Shown piece after piece: positions 26,275 through 34,435 of a stretch of 63,922 nucleotides of DNA; within the stretch, counting starts at the first letter, position 1, and each line of letters opens with the position of its first letter. Location: assembly GCA_046732895.1 (NCBI GenBank), contig JBKPNZ010000010.1:1-63922 (forward strand), in the 5' to 3' direction. The notes below the pieces were generated by a model. It worked only from the letters and a program-made list of their open reading frames with translations, ran no database searches and was not told the DNA's origin. This stretch comes from JBKPNZ01 sp046732895 (GTDB lineage Bacteria > Actinomycetota > Thermoleophilia > Solirubrobacterales > 70-9). A program made the translations under genes and the position numbers.

Positions 26275-26952
26275 CTACCGCGCGCCGAACCGTCGCTGCC
26301 GCGCCTCGAACTCCCGCAGCGCGTCCTGCAGGTCGGCGAGCTTGAAGTCCGGCCATAGCGCTTCGCAGAAGACGAGCTCGGAGTACGCCGTCTGCCAGAT
26401 CAGGAAGTTCGACAGGCGGTGCTCGCCGCTGGTGCGGATAACCAGATCCGGCTCGCTCATCCCCGGCGCGTAGAGGCACGCACGGAACTGCTCCTCCCCA
26501 CCCCCGTCGAACCGCGCGGCCGCATCCAGGATCTCGGCGCGGCCGCCGTAGTTGAAGGCGACGAAGAGCCGCAGCCGCTCGTTGTGCGCCGTCACCTCTT
26601 CCGCCCAGACCATCCGCTCGAGCAGATCCGCCGAGAGGCCCTCACGACGCCCGATGAAGCGCATCCGCACGCCCTCCTCGTCCAGCTCGGGCGTCTCGGA
26701 CTCGATCAACTCGGCGAACATGGCCATCAGCCCCTCGACCTCCTCCCGGGGGCGCGACCAGTTCTCGGTCGAGAAGGCGTACACGCAGAGCTCGTCGAGG
26801 CCGACCCGCACGGCGTCCTTCACGGTCTGCTTCAGGGCCTGGGCTCCCCGCCGGTGGCCCTCGAGCACCGGCAGCCCATGCTCAGCAGCCCAGCGGGCAT
26901 TGCCATCCATGATGATCGCGACAGCCCGAGCCGCCGGGCGGTCTGCGGTCAA
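26275..26952 (-). CDS. uppS: Isoprenyl transferase (undecaprenyl diphosphate synthase)
   Basis: 225 aa cis-prenyltransferase that builds the polyprenyl carrier for cell-wall synthesis. Signature segments: IIMDGNARWAAEHGLPVLEGH (catalytic Asp, substrate Arg), YAFSTENWSRP, RLRLFVAFNYGGRAEI and the C-terminal MSEPDLVIRTSGEHRLSNFL. The TTG start at 26952 overlaps the frr stop by 4 nt, showing translational coupling in the pyrH-frr-uppS-cdsA run. Confidence 0.96.
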   Translation of the reverse strand: MTADRPAARAVAIIMDGNARWAAEHGLPVLEGHRRGAQALKQTVKDAVRVGLDELCVYAFSTENWSRPREEVEGLMAMFAELIESETPELDEEGVRMRFIGRREGLSADLLERMVWAEEVTAHNERLRLFVAFNYGGRAEILDAAARFDGGGEEQFRACLYAPGMSEPDLVIRTSGEHRLSNFLIWQTAYSELVFCEALWPDFKLADLQDALREFEARQRRFGAR

Positions 26953-27515
26953 ACCTCGAGGATCTCCTCTTCCTTTGCCTTGAGCGCGGCGTCGATCTCC
27001 TCGGTGGCGCTGTCGGTGCCCTTCTGGAGCTCCGCCTCCGCGCGGCGCTCATCGTCCTCGCCGACCTCGCCTTCCTTCTTCAGCTCGCGCAGATCGTGCA
27101 TTACGTCGCGGCGGATGTTGCGAACGGCAACCTTGCCCTCCTCGGCGACGCCGTGGACGACCTTCACCAGCTCCCGGCGGCGCTCCTCGTTGAGCTCCGG
27201 GATCTGCAGGCGGATGACGTTGCCGTCGTTCGAGGGCGTCACGCCGAGGTCGGATTCCATGATCGCCTTCTCGATCAGGCCGATCGCGTTCTTGTCGTAG
27301 GGCGTGAGCGTCAGCAGGCGCGCGTCGGTGGCAGCGACCTGCGCGAGCTGCTTGAGCGGAGTCTCGGCCCCGTAATAGTCGACGTTCACGCGGTCGAGCA
27401 GATGCGGTGAGGCACGGCCCGTGCGCACCGTGGCCAGCTCGTGGCGGCAGTTCTCGACCGACTTCCCCATGCGTTCACGGGCGTCGGCGAGCAGCTCGTC
27501 GGTGAACTCGCTCAT
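26949..27515 (-). CDS. frr: Ribosome recycling factor
   Basis: 188 aa. With EF-G it splits post-termination ribosomes. Characteristic features: GKSVENCRHELATVRTGRAS near the start, NVDYYGAETPLKQLA, LTLTPYDKNAIGLIEKAI, and VKVVHGVAEEGKVAVRNIRRDVMHDL in the three-helix bundle. Length and order fit the family (185 aa). The start overlaps the pyrH stop by 4 nt. Confidence 0.97.
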   Translation of the reverse strand: MSEFTDELLADARERMGKSVENCRHELATVRTGRASPHLLDRVNVDYYGAETPLKQLAQVAATDARLLTLTPYDKNAIGLIEKAIMESDLGVTPSNDGNVIRLQIPELNEERRRELVKVVHGVAEEGKVAVRNIRRDVMHDLRELKKEGEVGEDDERRAEAELQKGTDSATEEIDAALKAKEEEILEV

Positions 27516-28279
27516 CGGCCTGGAATCGTCTCCTCCGCTGGATCGCGGGCGACGACGCCGTCACTCGAGACGATCGTTCCCACTCGCTCCCCGCGCACGA
27601 TCCTATCTATGTTGCCCTCGTCCGCCATGTTGAAGACGTAGATCGGCAGCCCGTTGTCCATGCACAGGGAGAGGGCCGTCGAGTCCATGACGCGAAGGCC
27701 GCGCTCGATCGCCTCGAGGTGGGTGATCTCGGGCAGGAACTTCGCGTCCGGGACGACTGAGGGATCGGCGTCGTAGACCCCCTCCACGCCGTGCTTGGCC
27801 ATCAGGATGGCCTCCGCGTGGATCTCGAGAGCGCGCAGGGCGGCGGCCGTATCCGTCGTGAAGAACGGGTTGCCGGTCCCGGCCGCGAAGATCACGATCC
27901 GGTCCTTCTCCAGGTGGCGGATGGCGCGACGGCGGATGTACGGCTCGGCGACCTCCATCACCTCGATCGCTGACAGCACGCGCGTATTGGCCCCGCGCTT
28001 CTCCAATGCGTCCTGAAGCGTCAGGGCGTTGAGGACGGTCGCCAGCATCCCCATGTAGTCGGCCGTCGCCCGGTCCATTCCCTTGGCCGCCGCGTCGAGG
28101 CCGCGATAGATGTTGCCGGCGCCGACGACCACGGCAACCTGCACGCCGCGCTCGGCAACGGAGTGGATCTGCCGGCAGATGCCCTCGACGCGGTCGGGAT
28201 CGGTCCCGTACTCCAGCGAACCCATCAGCGCCTCGCCGGAGAGCTTGAGCATGACGCGCTTGAAGGCAGGGTCGGGCAT
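27512..28279 (-). CDS. pyrH: UMP kinase
   Basis: 255 aa amino-acid-kinase-family enzyme phosphorylating UMP with ATP. Seen: RVMLKLSGEALMG at the N-terminus (phosphate-binding), VAVVVGAGNIYRG, ATADYMGMLATVLNALTLQD and AAGTGNPFFTTDTAAALRA (bacterial UMP-kinase signature), with KHGVEGVYDADP. A C-terminal tail of about 25 residues extends past the usual end. It lies 26 nt after tsf in the rpsB-tsf-pyrH-frr arrangement. Confidence 0.97.
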   Translation of the reverse strand: MPDPAFKRVMLKLSGEALMGSLEYGTDPDRVEGICRQIHSVAERGVQVAVVVGAGNIYRGLDAAAKGMDRATADYMGMLATVLNALTLQDALEKRGANTRVLSAIEVMEVAEPYIRRRAIRHLEKDRIVIFAAGTGNPFFTTDTAAALRALEIHAEAILMAKHGVEGVYDADPSVVPDAKFLPEITHLEAIERGLRVMDSTALSLCMDNGLPIYVFNMADEGNIDRIVRGERVGTIVSSDGVVARDPAEETIPGR

Positions 28280-28305
28280 CGCTCAGCGCAAGCCTATTGA
28301 GATGA

Positions 28306-28926
28306 CTACTCCTCGCCGACCTTGAACCGCGCGAAGCGCGCGATCCGCACGTTCTCGCCGGTCTTCGCGGCGACCTCGGCACGCAGCTGCTCGATCGTCT
28401 TGCCCTCGTACCGGTCCGAGCGGATGTGCTCCTGCTCGAGCAGCGCCACCTCCTTCGACCACTTGCGTAGCTGGCCCTCGACGATCTTCTCCACGACATC
28501 GTCGGGCTTGCCCTCGTCGCGCGCCTTCGCCTCGAAGACCTTCCGCTCGGCCTCGCGGGCCTCATCGTCGATCTCGTCGGGCGAGACGTAGTACGGGGGA
28601 AACGGCGCGCCGGCAATGTGGATCGCGACCTCGTTCGCGAACTCCTTGAAGTCGTCGTTGCGGGCCACGAAGTCCGTCTCGCACAGGACCTCGACGAGCA
28701 CACCGACCTTGCCGTTCGCATGGATATAGGACGCGACGATTCCCTCCTCGGTGCTGCGCCCACTGCGCTTCGCGGCCGATGCCTGGCCCTTCACGCGCAG
28801 GATCTCGACGGCCTTGTCGGTGTCGCCACCGGCCTCGACCAGCGCCGCCTTGGCGTCCATCATCGCCGCGCCCGTGCGCTCGCGCAGGGCCTTCACGTCC
28901 TTGGCGCTGACGACTACATCACTCAT
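28306..28926 (-). CDS. tsf: Elongation factor Ts
   Basis: 206 aa guanine-nucleotide exchange factor for EF-Tu. Seen: VKALRERTGAAMMDAKAALVEAGGD (EF-Ts signature 1), KVGVLVEVLCETDFVARNDDF (signature 2) and the core domain with AGAPFPPYYVSPDEID. It is a short form with one core subdomain, as in Thermus and many actinobacteria. ATG 28926 is chosen; the open frame upstream is a low-complexity reading of the rpsB tail. It ends 26 nt before pyrH and starts 55 nt after rpsB. Confidence 0.96.
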   Translation of the reverse strand: MSDVVVSAKDVKALRERTGAAMMDAKAALVEAGGDTDKAVEILRVKGQASAAKRSGRSTEEGIVASYIHANGKVGVLVEVLCETDFVARNDDFKEFANEVAIHIAGAPFPPYYVSPDEIDDEAREAERKVFEAKARDEGKPDDVVEKIVEGQLRKWSKEVALLEQEHIRSDRYEGKTIEQLRAEVAAKTGENVRIARFARFKVGEE

Positions 28927-28981
28927 GAACGGCACCTGCTGTTCGCGCTGCCGTACGCTCCCGCGCCCACACGCCCGGCCA

Positions 28982-29866
28982 TCACGACCCCTCCTTCGCG
29001 GGCGCAGCCTCGGCAGCCGGAGCCTCGGCGGGCTGGGCCTCGGCCTGCTCGGCGGCGGCCTTGGCGGCAGCCTCCTCCGCTTCGCGCTTGGCGCGCTCCT
29101 CCTCTTCGCGGCGCTTGCGCTCCTCGTCCTCGCGGCGCTTGCGCTCCTCCTCGTCGGCACGGCGCTTCGCCTCGGCCGCGCGGAAGGCCGTCGCAGCCTG
29201 CTCGGCGGCCTCGCCGATCGACCGGATCACGAGCTCACACGAGCGGATCGCGTCGTCGTTGCCGGGGATCGGGTAGTCGACGGGGACCGGATCGACGTTC
29301 GAATCGACGAGGCCGATGATCGGGATCCGCAGACGCTCGGCCTCCCGCAGGGCGATCTCCTCCGTCTTCAGATCGACGATCAGAACCGCCTGCGGCAGCC
29401 GCTTCATGTCGCGTACGCCGCCGAGGTTGTACTCGAGCTTCTCGAGCTCGGCCTCCATCGACATGCGCTCCTTGGTCGGCAGCAGGTCGAGCTGGCCGCC
29501 CTCCTTGAGCTCGTTGAGCTCGTGCAGGCGGTCGATCCGCTTGGAGATCGTGTGGAAGTTGGTCAGCAGACCGCCCAGCCAGCGCTGATTGACGTACGGC
29601 ATCTCGCAGCGGTCGGCCCACTCCTTGATCGCGTCCTGCGCCTGCTTCTTGGTCCCGACGAAGAGCACGGCGCCGCCCTGACCGGCCACCTCGGAGGCGA
29701 ACCGCTGGGCACTCGCGAGCAGCTCGTCGGTCTGCAGCAGGTCGATGATGTGAATGCCGTCGCGCTCGCCCCAGATGTAGCGGCGCATGCGCGGGTTCCA
29801 GCGCCTGGTCTGGTGGCCGAAGTGCAGCCCGGCCTCGAGCAGCGCTCTGATCTCAGTCTCTGGCAT
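28982..29866 (-). CDS. rpsB: 30S ribosomal protein S2 with charged C-terminal tail
   Basis: 294 aa, longer than the usual 240-260. The core shows EAGLHFGHQTRRWNPRMRRYI, FVGTKKQAQDAIKEWADRC, VNQRWLGGLLTNFHTI and IVDLKTEEIALREAERLRIPIIGLVDSN. The last 75 residues are a Lys/Arg/Glu-rich helix with RRREDEERKR-type repeats ending in an Ala/Pro/Glu tail, likely disordered. A GGGAG Shine-Dalgarno precedes ATG 29866. A structured leader lies directly upstream. Confidence 0.97.
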   Translation of the reverse strand: MPETEIRALLEAGLHFGHQTRRWNPRMRRYIWGERDGIHIIDLLQTDELLASAQRFASEVAGQGGAVLFVGTKKQAQDAIKEWADRCEMPYVNQRWLGGLLTNFHTISKRIDRLHELNELKEGGQLDLLPTKERMSMEAELEKLEYNLGGVRDMKRLPQAVLIVDLKTEEIALREAERLRIPIIGLVDSNVDPVPVDYPIPGNDDAIRSCELVIRSIGEAAEQAATAFRAAEAKRRADEEERKRREDEERKRREEEERAKREAEEAAAKAAAEQAEAQPAEAPAAEAAPAKEGS

Positions 29867-29893
29867 TTAGGCTCCCTTGGAGTTGGCTTGTCA

Positions 29894-29972
29894 CCCGACG
29901 GCGTCCCGGGGACCCGGCCTTTGGTCGCTCTGAGCGCCCGGCCGGGCAGGGCCCCGTTCACCATCCGTCGGG
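29894..29972 (-). promoter_or_regulatory. Structured 5' leader of rpsB (candidate S2 autoregulatory hairpin)
   Basis: Outer arms CCCGACGG and CCGTCGGG (29894-29901 and 29965-29972) enclose further nested complementarity: CGGGG with CCCCG, CCCGGCC with GGCCGGG, and a CGCT/AGCG apical stem around CTG. The result is one extended hairpin of about 79 nt ending 27 nt before the rpsB start. Ribosomal protein S2 is known to repress its own mRNA in other bacteria; its use here is inferred. Confidence 0.6.
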
Positions 29973-29994
29973 GGTCGGTTACTGGTCGCGGGGG

Positions 29995-30000
29995 ATTGTA
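29995..30000 (-). promoter_or_regulatory. Possible -10 box of the rpsB promoter
   Basis: TACAAT on the minus strand, at a distance that would put the transcript start about 120 nt before rpsB and include the whole hairpin leader. No good -35 is seen at 17 nt spacing, so the call is tentative. Confidence 0.4.
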
Positions 30001-30096
30001 GGCCAGGCGGTCTGGCGGGCACGTGGCGGTCGGTGTCAGCTCGAAACAGGCAATAAGAGGAACGGGATGAGCGGTGTGGCCCCGCTGTCATGCATT

Positions 30097-30131
30097 TGAC
30101 AGCCAGGGCGTGTCAAATCGACGACAGCGCC
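30097..30131 (-). repeat. 35-bp palindromic repeat, copy 2, upstream of rpsB
   Basis: 31 of 35 bases match 25096-25130. This copy has perfect 8-bp arms, ATTTGACA at 30094-30101 and TGTCAAAT at 30111-30118, with a 9-nt centre. It lies about 100 nt upstream of the candidate rpsB -10 box and 33 nt before the end of the rluD-like gene. No AbiEi-like gene remains next to it. Confidence 0.6.
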
Positions 30132-30163
30132 CGGAACCCGGCAGCTGTCAGGGCCCTCCCCCT

Positions 30164-30844
30164 TTATTGCCTCGCCCGCGCCACCTCCAGCGCCTCGCGG
30201 AGATCACCGGGTAGCTCAGACTCGAACACCAGTCCCTCCCCCGTCCCGGGATGCGCGAACTCAAGGCTCGAGCTGTGCAGGAACTGCCGCTCGAGCCCGT
30301 GCCGGCCGCGGTGCCCGTAGCGGGGATCGCCGCACACCGGATGGGCGATCGCGGCGAAGTGGGCGCGGATCTGATGGGTGCGCCCCGTCTCCAGACGCAC
30401 CTCGACCAAGGCATCCTGGGGGAGGGCCTCGAGCACCCGGAAGTGGGTCCGAGCCTCGCGCGAGCCCCGGCCGCCGACCGCGCGCCTCTCGCCGGCACGG
30501 TAATCACGCCCGAGCGGGGCGTCGATCGTTCCGGAGCGCGCCCGTGGGATGCCCTCCACCAGCGTCAGGTACTGGCGATGGACCTCGCGCCGGCGGATCA
30601 TCTCGCCGAGGCGTGCGTGCGCATCGGGTGTGCGCGCGACGACCATGAGGCCCGAGGTGTCGCGATCCAGCCGGTGGACGATGCCTGGCCGAGCCGGGTC
30701 ATCGCCCCCGCCGAGCAGCTCGGCCAGCTCGTCGACGAGGGTCGTGCCGTGGTGGCCGGGGGCGGCGTGGACGATCAACCCGGCAGGCTTGTCGACGACC
30801 GCGAGCCAGTCATCGACGTGCACGAGGCGGGGCTTTGCGGTCAT
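30164..30844 (-). CDS. RluA-family pseudouridine synthase (RluD-like, without S4 domain)
   Basis: 226 aa. The catalytic motif is GIVHRLDRDTSGLMVVA with the Asp that attacks the uridine, preceded by DDWLAVVDKPAGLIVHAA and followed by EVRLETGRTHQIRAHF. The N-terminal S4 RNA-binding domain of RluD is missing and the start (MTAKPRLVHVDDW) lies right before the catalytic domain. ATG 30844 overlaps the lspA stop by 4 nt. In the unused open frame upstream there is S4-like-length space, but it is lspA in another frame. The target RNA position is unknown. Confidence 0.88.
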   Translation of the reverse strand: MTAKPRLVHVDDWLAVVDKPAGLIVHAAPGHHGTTLVDELAELLGGGDDPARPGIVHRLDRDTSGLMVVARTPDAHARLGEMIRRREVHRQYLTLVEGIPRARSGTIDAPLGRDYRAGERRAVGGRGSREARTHFRVLEALPQDALVEVRLETGRTHQIRAHFAAIAHPVCGDPRYGHRGRHGLERQFLHSSSLEFAHPGTGEGLVFESELPGDLREALEVARARQ

Positions 30845-31314
30845 TCGCCGTCCGAGGGCGCGAGGGCGATCAGCACGAGGGTGATGGCGCCCACGCTGAT
30901 CGCGATATCGGCAAGGTTGAAAGCGGGCCAGAGCGGCGGGTCGATGAAGTCGGTGACCGCGCCAAGGCGCGCACGGTCGGCCAGATTGCCGAGCGCCCCG
31001 CCGGCGAGCAGACCGACGGCCAGCCACATTCCAGGCCGCGCGGGGTCGCTCGCAAACCACGCAAGAACGAGACCCAGCGCGACAGCGGTCACGACGACGA
31101 CCGCCGCGCCACCGCCTCCGAGGAACCCGAAGGCCACCCCGCGGTTGGAAACCTCTGCCAGGTCGAAGCCCAGCCCCAGGTGCACCCGCTCCCCGGGCGA
31201 GAGGCCGGCGAGCGCCACAGCCTTCGCGGCCTGGTCACAGGCCACGACCAGCCCGGCGACGATCAGCGCCCGTGCCCATCCCCGGGCGCCGGGCCCGGCC
31301 AGCGCCGCGCTCAC
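30841..31314 (-). CDS. lspA: Lipoprotein signal peptidase (signal peptidase II)
   Basis: 157 aa integral membrane Asp protease that removes lipoprotein signal peptides. Conserved elements: CDQAAKAVA in helix 1, NRGVAFGFL, GNLADRARLGAVTDFID (first catalytic Asp region) and FNLADIAISVG (second Asp). Four membrane helices. The GTG start at 31314 overlaps the yggT stop by 4 nt. The window encodes at least two lipoproteins (the 55673-56920 and 57054-57560 products) as likely substrates. Confidence 0.93.
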   Translation of the reverse strand: MSAALAGPGARGWARALIVAGLVVACDQAAKAVALAGLSPGERVHLGLGFDLAEVSNRGVAFGFLGGGGAAVVVVTAVALGLVLAWFASDPARPGMWLAVGLLAGGALGNLADRARLGAVTDFIDPPLWPAFNLADIAISVGAITLVLIALAPSDGE

Positions 31315-31607
31315 CCTTGAATGGCGCTCACGACCAGGCTCTGCACCAGGAACAGCACGAGGATCGCGAGGATCGGGCTGAGATCGAGCGGACCGAACGC
31401 TGGAAGCACCCGCCTGAAGACGTTCAGGTATGGGTCGGTCGTCTCGGTGATGAAGTCGAGGGTCGCGCGTAACCACCGGTTGTACGGCAGCGGCCGGGCC
31501 TGCTGAACCCACGAGAGCAGGATCCTCAGCAGGATCAGGATGAAGTAGATGACGAAGAGCGCCGACACGTAGTCGGCGATGTCCGCCCGGCTGACCGCGG
31601 CGATCAT
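31311..31607 (-). CDS. YggT-family membrane protein
   Basis: 98 aa with two to three membrane helices: YVSALFVIYFILILLRILLS, then RATLDFITETTDPYLNVFRRVLP, the conserved YggT amphipathic segment, and PILAILVLFLVQSLV. The family lies in division/cell-wall clusters next to sepF and proC, as here, but its role is not known. Its start overlaps proC by 4 nt and its stop overlaps lspA by 4 nt. Confidence 0.88.
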   Translation of the reverse strand: MIAAVSRADIADYVSALFVIYFILILLRILLSWVQQARPLPYNRWLRATLDFITETTDPYLNVFRRVLPAFGPLDLSPILAILVLFLVQSLVVSAIQG

Positions 31608-32371
31608 CCGCGCATCCGCTCCAGGGATGATCGAACGGCGTCGGCGAGCACCGCGCGTGCGGCGCCACGCTCGAGAGCCGCAAGGCCGGCGGCGGTGCTG
31701 CCGCCGGGCGAGGCGACCGCACGCCGAACCGAGAGCGTGTCGCGATCGCGCAATAGCTCGGCCGTCCCGGCGAAGGTCTCGAGCACAAGCTCCTGGGCCA
31801 GCCGGGCATCGAGGCCCTCGCGAACGCCGGCATCGGCAAGCGCCTCGACGAAGAGCGCCACGTAGGCGGGCGAGCAGCCGCTGACGGCCGTGACCACATC
31901 CAATAGGCGCTCCTCGACCTCTACCGCCATACCGAGCAACGCGAGCATCCCGACGATCTCATCGCGCGTGGCGTCATCCATCCCATCGGGCGCTGAATAG
32001 CAGGTCGCCCCGCGGCCGACTTCCGCTGCCACGTTCGGAACCGCGCGCATCAGCGGCGGCTGCGAGAGCGCCTCCCGCAGGCTCTGGAGCGAGGTCGCAC
32101 CGAGTACGGAAAGCACGGCGCGGCTGTCGCCAAGCTCGCCAGCGACGCGCTCGAGCGCAGCGGGCTTGACGGCGAGGACGAGCAGATCGGCATCGGCAGC
32201 GAGCTGCGCCAGCGATGCACGGGTCTCTCCTCCGAGATCCTCCGCCAGGCGCTTGGCGCGCCCAGAGCCGGCGTCGCTGAACAGCATGGCCTCGGGACCG
32301 CCATCGGCACGAGCCCAGCCGCGCGCCATGGCCGCTGCCATGTTCCCCGAACCTGCAAAGCCGACCCGCAT
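31604..32371 (-). CDS. proC: Pyrroline-5-carboxylate reductase
   Basis: 255 aa. Final step of proline synthesis, reducing P5C with NADPH. Rossmann start VGFAGSGNMAAAMARGW, VLAVKPAALERVAGEL, MRAVPNVAAEVGRG, and the C-terminal dimer domain with VTAVSGCSPAYVALFVEALADAGVREGL and RRAVASPGGSTAAGLAALE (family signature). It lies 15 nt downstream of sepF; the ATG codon at 32371 is the family start. Confidence 0.94.
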   Translation of the reverse strand: MRVGFAGSGNMAAAMARGWARADGGPEAMLFSDAGSGRAKRLAEDLGGETRASLAQLAADADLLVLAVKPAALERVAGELGDSRAVLSVLGATSLQSLREALSQPPLMRAVPNVAAEVGRGATCYSAPDGMDDATRDEIVGMLALLGMAVEVEERLLDVVTAVSGCSPAYVALFVEALADAGVREGLDARLAQELVLETFAGTAELLRDRDTLSVRRAVASPGGSTAAGLAALERGAARAVLADAVRSSLERMRG

Positions 32372-32386
32372 AGGTCGGAAGCGTAG

Positions 32387-32920
32387 TTACGACTGGTTGA
32401 AGAAAGACTTCTCGACGAGGCGCGCCTTCTCCTCGGCCGAGACCTCGACGTTGCGCGGCGTCAGCAGGAAGGTCTTGTCCGCGACCTTCTGCATGCCGCC
32501 GTCGAGGGCGTAGGTGAGGCCGGAGGCGAAGTCGATGAGCCGCTTGGCGAGCTCGCCGTCGGTCGTCTGCAGGTTGAGGATCACCGGCACCCCCTGCTTG
32601 AAGCGGTCGGCCACCTCCTGAGCATTGTTGAACGAGGTCGGCGTGACCAGGTGCACACGCACGTCTGCTCCGTTGTCGACCGGGCGAAGCGCTCGGGTGC
32701 GCGGGGCCGGCTCGTCGTCCGCGAAGATGTCGTCGATCTCATCGCGCATCCGCCGGCGCTCACCCAGGCGGCTGACGGTGGCCGAGCGCGACGGCGCCGC
32801 CGACTCATACACGCGCTCCGTTCCCGTCTCCGGCTCGTATATCTCGTGGTCCGCGTACTCGGGGTCCTCGGCGAGGCCGAAATAGACGAGCGCACGGTGC
32901 CAGGTGTCGCGTATAGCCAT
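32387..32920 (-). CDS. sepF: Cell division protein SepF
   Basis: 177 aa. SepF is an FtsZ-binding membrane anchor of the division ring. The N-terminal amphipathic anchor appears as MAIRDTWHRALVYFGLAED. A Glu/Pro-rich linker follows, then the SepF core domain with VHLVTPTSFNNAQEVADRFK, PVILNLQTTDGELAKRLIDF and ASGLTYALDGGMQKVADKTF. ATG 32920 is chosen because the amphipathic helix should be N-terminal; a TTG 15 codons earlier is also open. Confidence 0.93.
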   Translation of the reverse strand: MAIRDTWHRALVYFGLAEDPEYADHEIYEPETGTERVYESAAPSRSATVSRLGERRRMRDEIDDIFADDEPAPRTRALRPVDNGADVRVHLVTPTSFNNAQEVADRFKQGVPVILNLQTTDGELAKRLIDFASGLTYALDGGMQKVADKTFLLTPRNVEVSAEEKARLVEKSFFNQS

Positions 32921-33035
32921 AGCTTGAGCGGGGTTTCGCTCCGTGGGGGTCTTTTCCTTTGCCAATTATGCCCGCTGGAGCGCTTCGGAATAGCAGTAGC
33001 TCCGCTTTGGAGGTGGGATTGCGCGGGACCGGGGG

Positions 33036-33668
33036 TCAGATGTACAGGGCGGTGCCGAGCCTGATGAGCGTCGCTCCCTCTTCGACCGCGACTCGCCAGT
33101 CCTGGCTCGTGCCCATCGAAAGGCGAGTCAAGCCGTGAGCGCCGGCAAGCTCCGCGAGGCGGACGAAGTAAGGGCGCGAGGCCTCAGGATCTTCGCTGAA
33201 CGGCGGCATCGTCATCAGGCCGGCGACCGTCACCGGGCAACGCTCGATGAAGCCTCCGAGCGCGTCGGCCTCCACCCCTCCCTTGCTCTCCTCGCCGGCA
33301 AGGTTCACCTCGACCAGAACCTCCAGCCCCGGCGGTGCGTTCCGGCCGAGCTGGGCGAGGGCGGAGTCGCTGGCAACCGAATGGATCAACCGCACCAGCG
33401 GCACGATCTGCTTGACCTTGCGGCTCTGCAGGTTCCCGATGAAGTCCCAGGCGAATGCATCGCCCCAGCGTTCACGCTTCGCCTGCAGGTCCTGGAGCCG
33501 GTTCTCACCCACGAGCTCGACGCCGGCATCGGCCAGGGTCCCCATCTCGTCGATCGGGACGTACTTCGTGGCCGCGAGGATCTCGACGCCCGCGCCGACC
33601 TCGTCCCGTATCCGCTCGAGGTTGGCGCGGATCCTCGACGCCTCGAGCCCGTGGATCAAGCCCGGCAT
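33036..33668 (-). CDS. YggS/PROSC-family PLP homeostasis protein
   Basis: 210 aa PLP-binding alanine-racemase-fold barrel. LAATKYVPIDEM holds the PLP Lys, and ELVGENRLQDLQAKRE, WDFIGNLQSRKVKQIV, VNLAGEESKGGV and LSMGTSQDWRVAVEEGATLIRLGTALY are the family segments. These proteins buffer pyridoxal phosphate and affect amino-acid metabolism. Slightly short compared with the usual 225-235 aa. ATG 33668 overlaps the pgeF stop by one base (TGATG). It is upstream of sepF as in other dcw-associated clusters. Confidence 0.93.
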   Translation of the reverse strand: MPGLIHGLEASRIRANLERIRDEVGAGVEILAATKYVPIDEMGTLADAGVELVGENRLQDLQAKRERWGDAFAWDFIGNLQSRKVKQIVPLVRLIHSVASDSALAQLGRNAPPGLEVLVEVNLAGEESKGGVEADALGGFIERCPVTVAGLMTMPPFSEDPEASRPYFVRLAELAGAHGLTRLSMGTSQDWRVAVEEGATLIRLGTALYI

Positions 33669-34423
33669 CAGCCTGCGTCCCCCGCCCGAAGGAGGCGAAC
33701 CATCCCCGCCTGCCGCCCCGTGCGCCCCGCGTCCCGGCGGTGCGAGTAGAAGAGCTCGGGATTGCAGCTCGTGCACAGTTCGCTCACCTCGATCGACCCC
33801 ACCCCGGCCCGAGTGAGCAGGCGCGAGGCGACGCCGCGCAGGTCGAGCATCCGCCCGTCGGCGATGCCCTCCCCCAGGTCTTCGAAAGCCGTGAGCACCT
33901 CGTCGCCCACTTCGTAGCAACACGGCCCGATCCCAGGACCCACGGCGGCAGCATGCGCTCCGACCGCTTCCGCGCCGCGCGCGATGATGCCCCCTGCCAG
34001 GCCGCGCCACCCGCAGTGGACCATTGCGACTCCGTCATCCCCGGCCAGCGCAACCGGGAGGCAGTCGGCGACCAGGACGAGGGGCGCGAGCCCTGGCCGC
34101 GCCGTAGCCTGGCCGTCCACCTTCGCCGGCGCCGAGGCGGGCGAGGAGTACGGGTTGGGATCCGGTGCTTCGCCACGACACTCGATGTCGGCGCTGTGGA
34201 CCTGGTAGCCGATCAGGACGTCGTCGGCCTCGACCTGACCTGCCCGTGCGGCACGCCGGCGGTTCTCCCGCACGGCCGCCGACTCATCTCCCGTGAGGAG
34301 GCCCAGGTTCAGGCTCTCGAAAGGCCCCTTGCTCACGCCGCCCAGGCGCGTGGTGAACGTCGCGCGCGCGCTGGGCAGGTCGGCCTCGAGCACGCGAACG
34401 CCATCTCGCTCATTCCAGTCCAC
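33668..34423 (-). CDS. pgeF: Peptidoglycan editing factor PgeF / laccase-domain protein (YfiH)
   Basis: 251 aa. The DUF152/laccase-domain family was once called polyphenol oxidase; PgeF removes misincorporated L-Ser from peptidoglycan precursors. Metal-site motifs: YQVHSADI (His), VADCLPVAL (Cys) and VHCGWRGLAGGI (His). The GTG start at 34423 gives DWNERDGVRVLEADLPS, a usual family beginning. It is the first gene of the run pgeF-yggS-sepF-proC-yggT-lspA-rluD. Confidence 0.9.
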   Translation of the reverse strand: MDWNERDGVRVLEADLPSARATFTTRLGGVSKGPFESLNLGLLTGDESAAVRENRRRAARAGQVEADDVLIGYQVHSADIECRGEAPDPNPYSSPASAPAKVDGQATARPGLAPLVLVADCLPVALAGDDGVAMVHCGWRGLAGGIIARGAEAVGAHAAAVGPGIGPCCYEVGDEVLTAFEDLGEGIADGRMLDLRGVASRLLTRAGVGSIEVSELCTSCNPELFYSHRRDAGRTGRQAGMVRLLRAGDAG

Positions 34424-34435
34424 CGGCTGAGGATG

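Noticed and set aside
29061..29170. Match of rpsB tail DNA to the hisF/dnaE2 element (19 bp around CGCGAAGCGGAGGAGGCTG)
   Set aside because: It is explained by the REAEEAA-type low-complexity tail of S2 using common codons, and lacks the flanking bases of the element.
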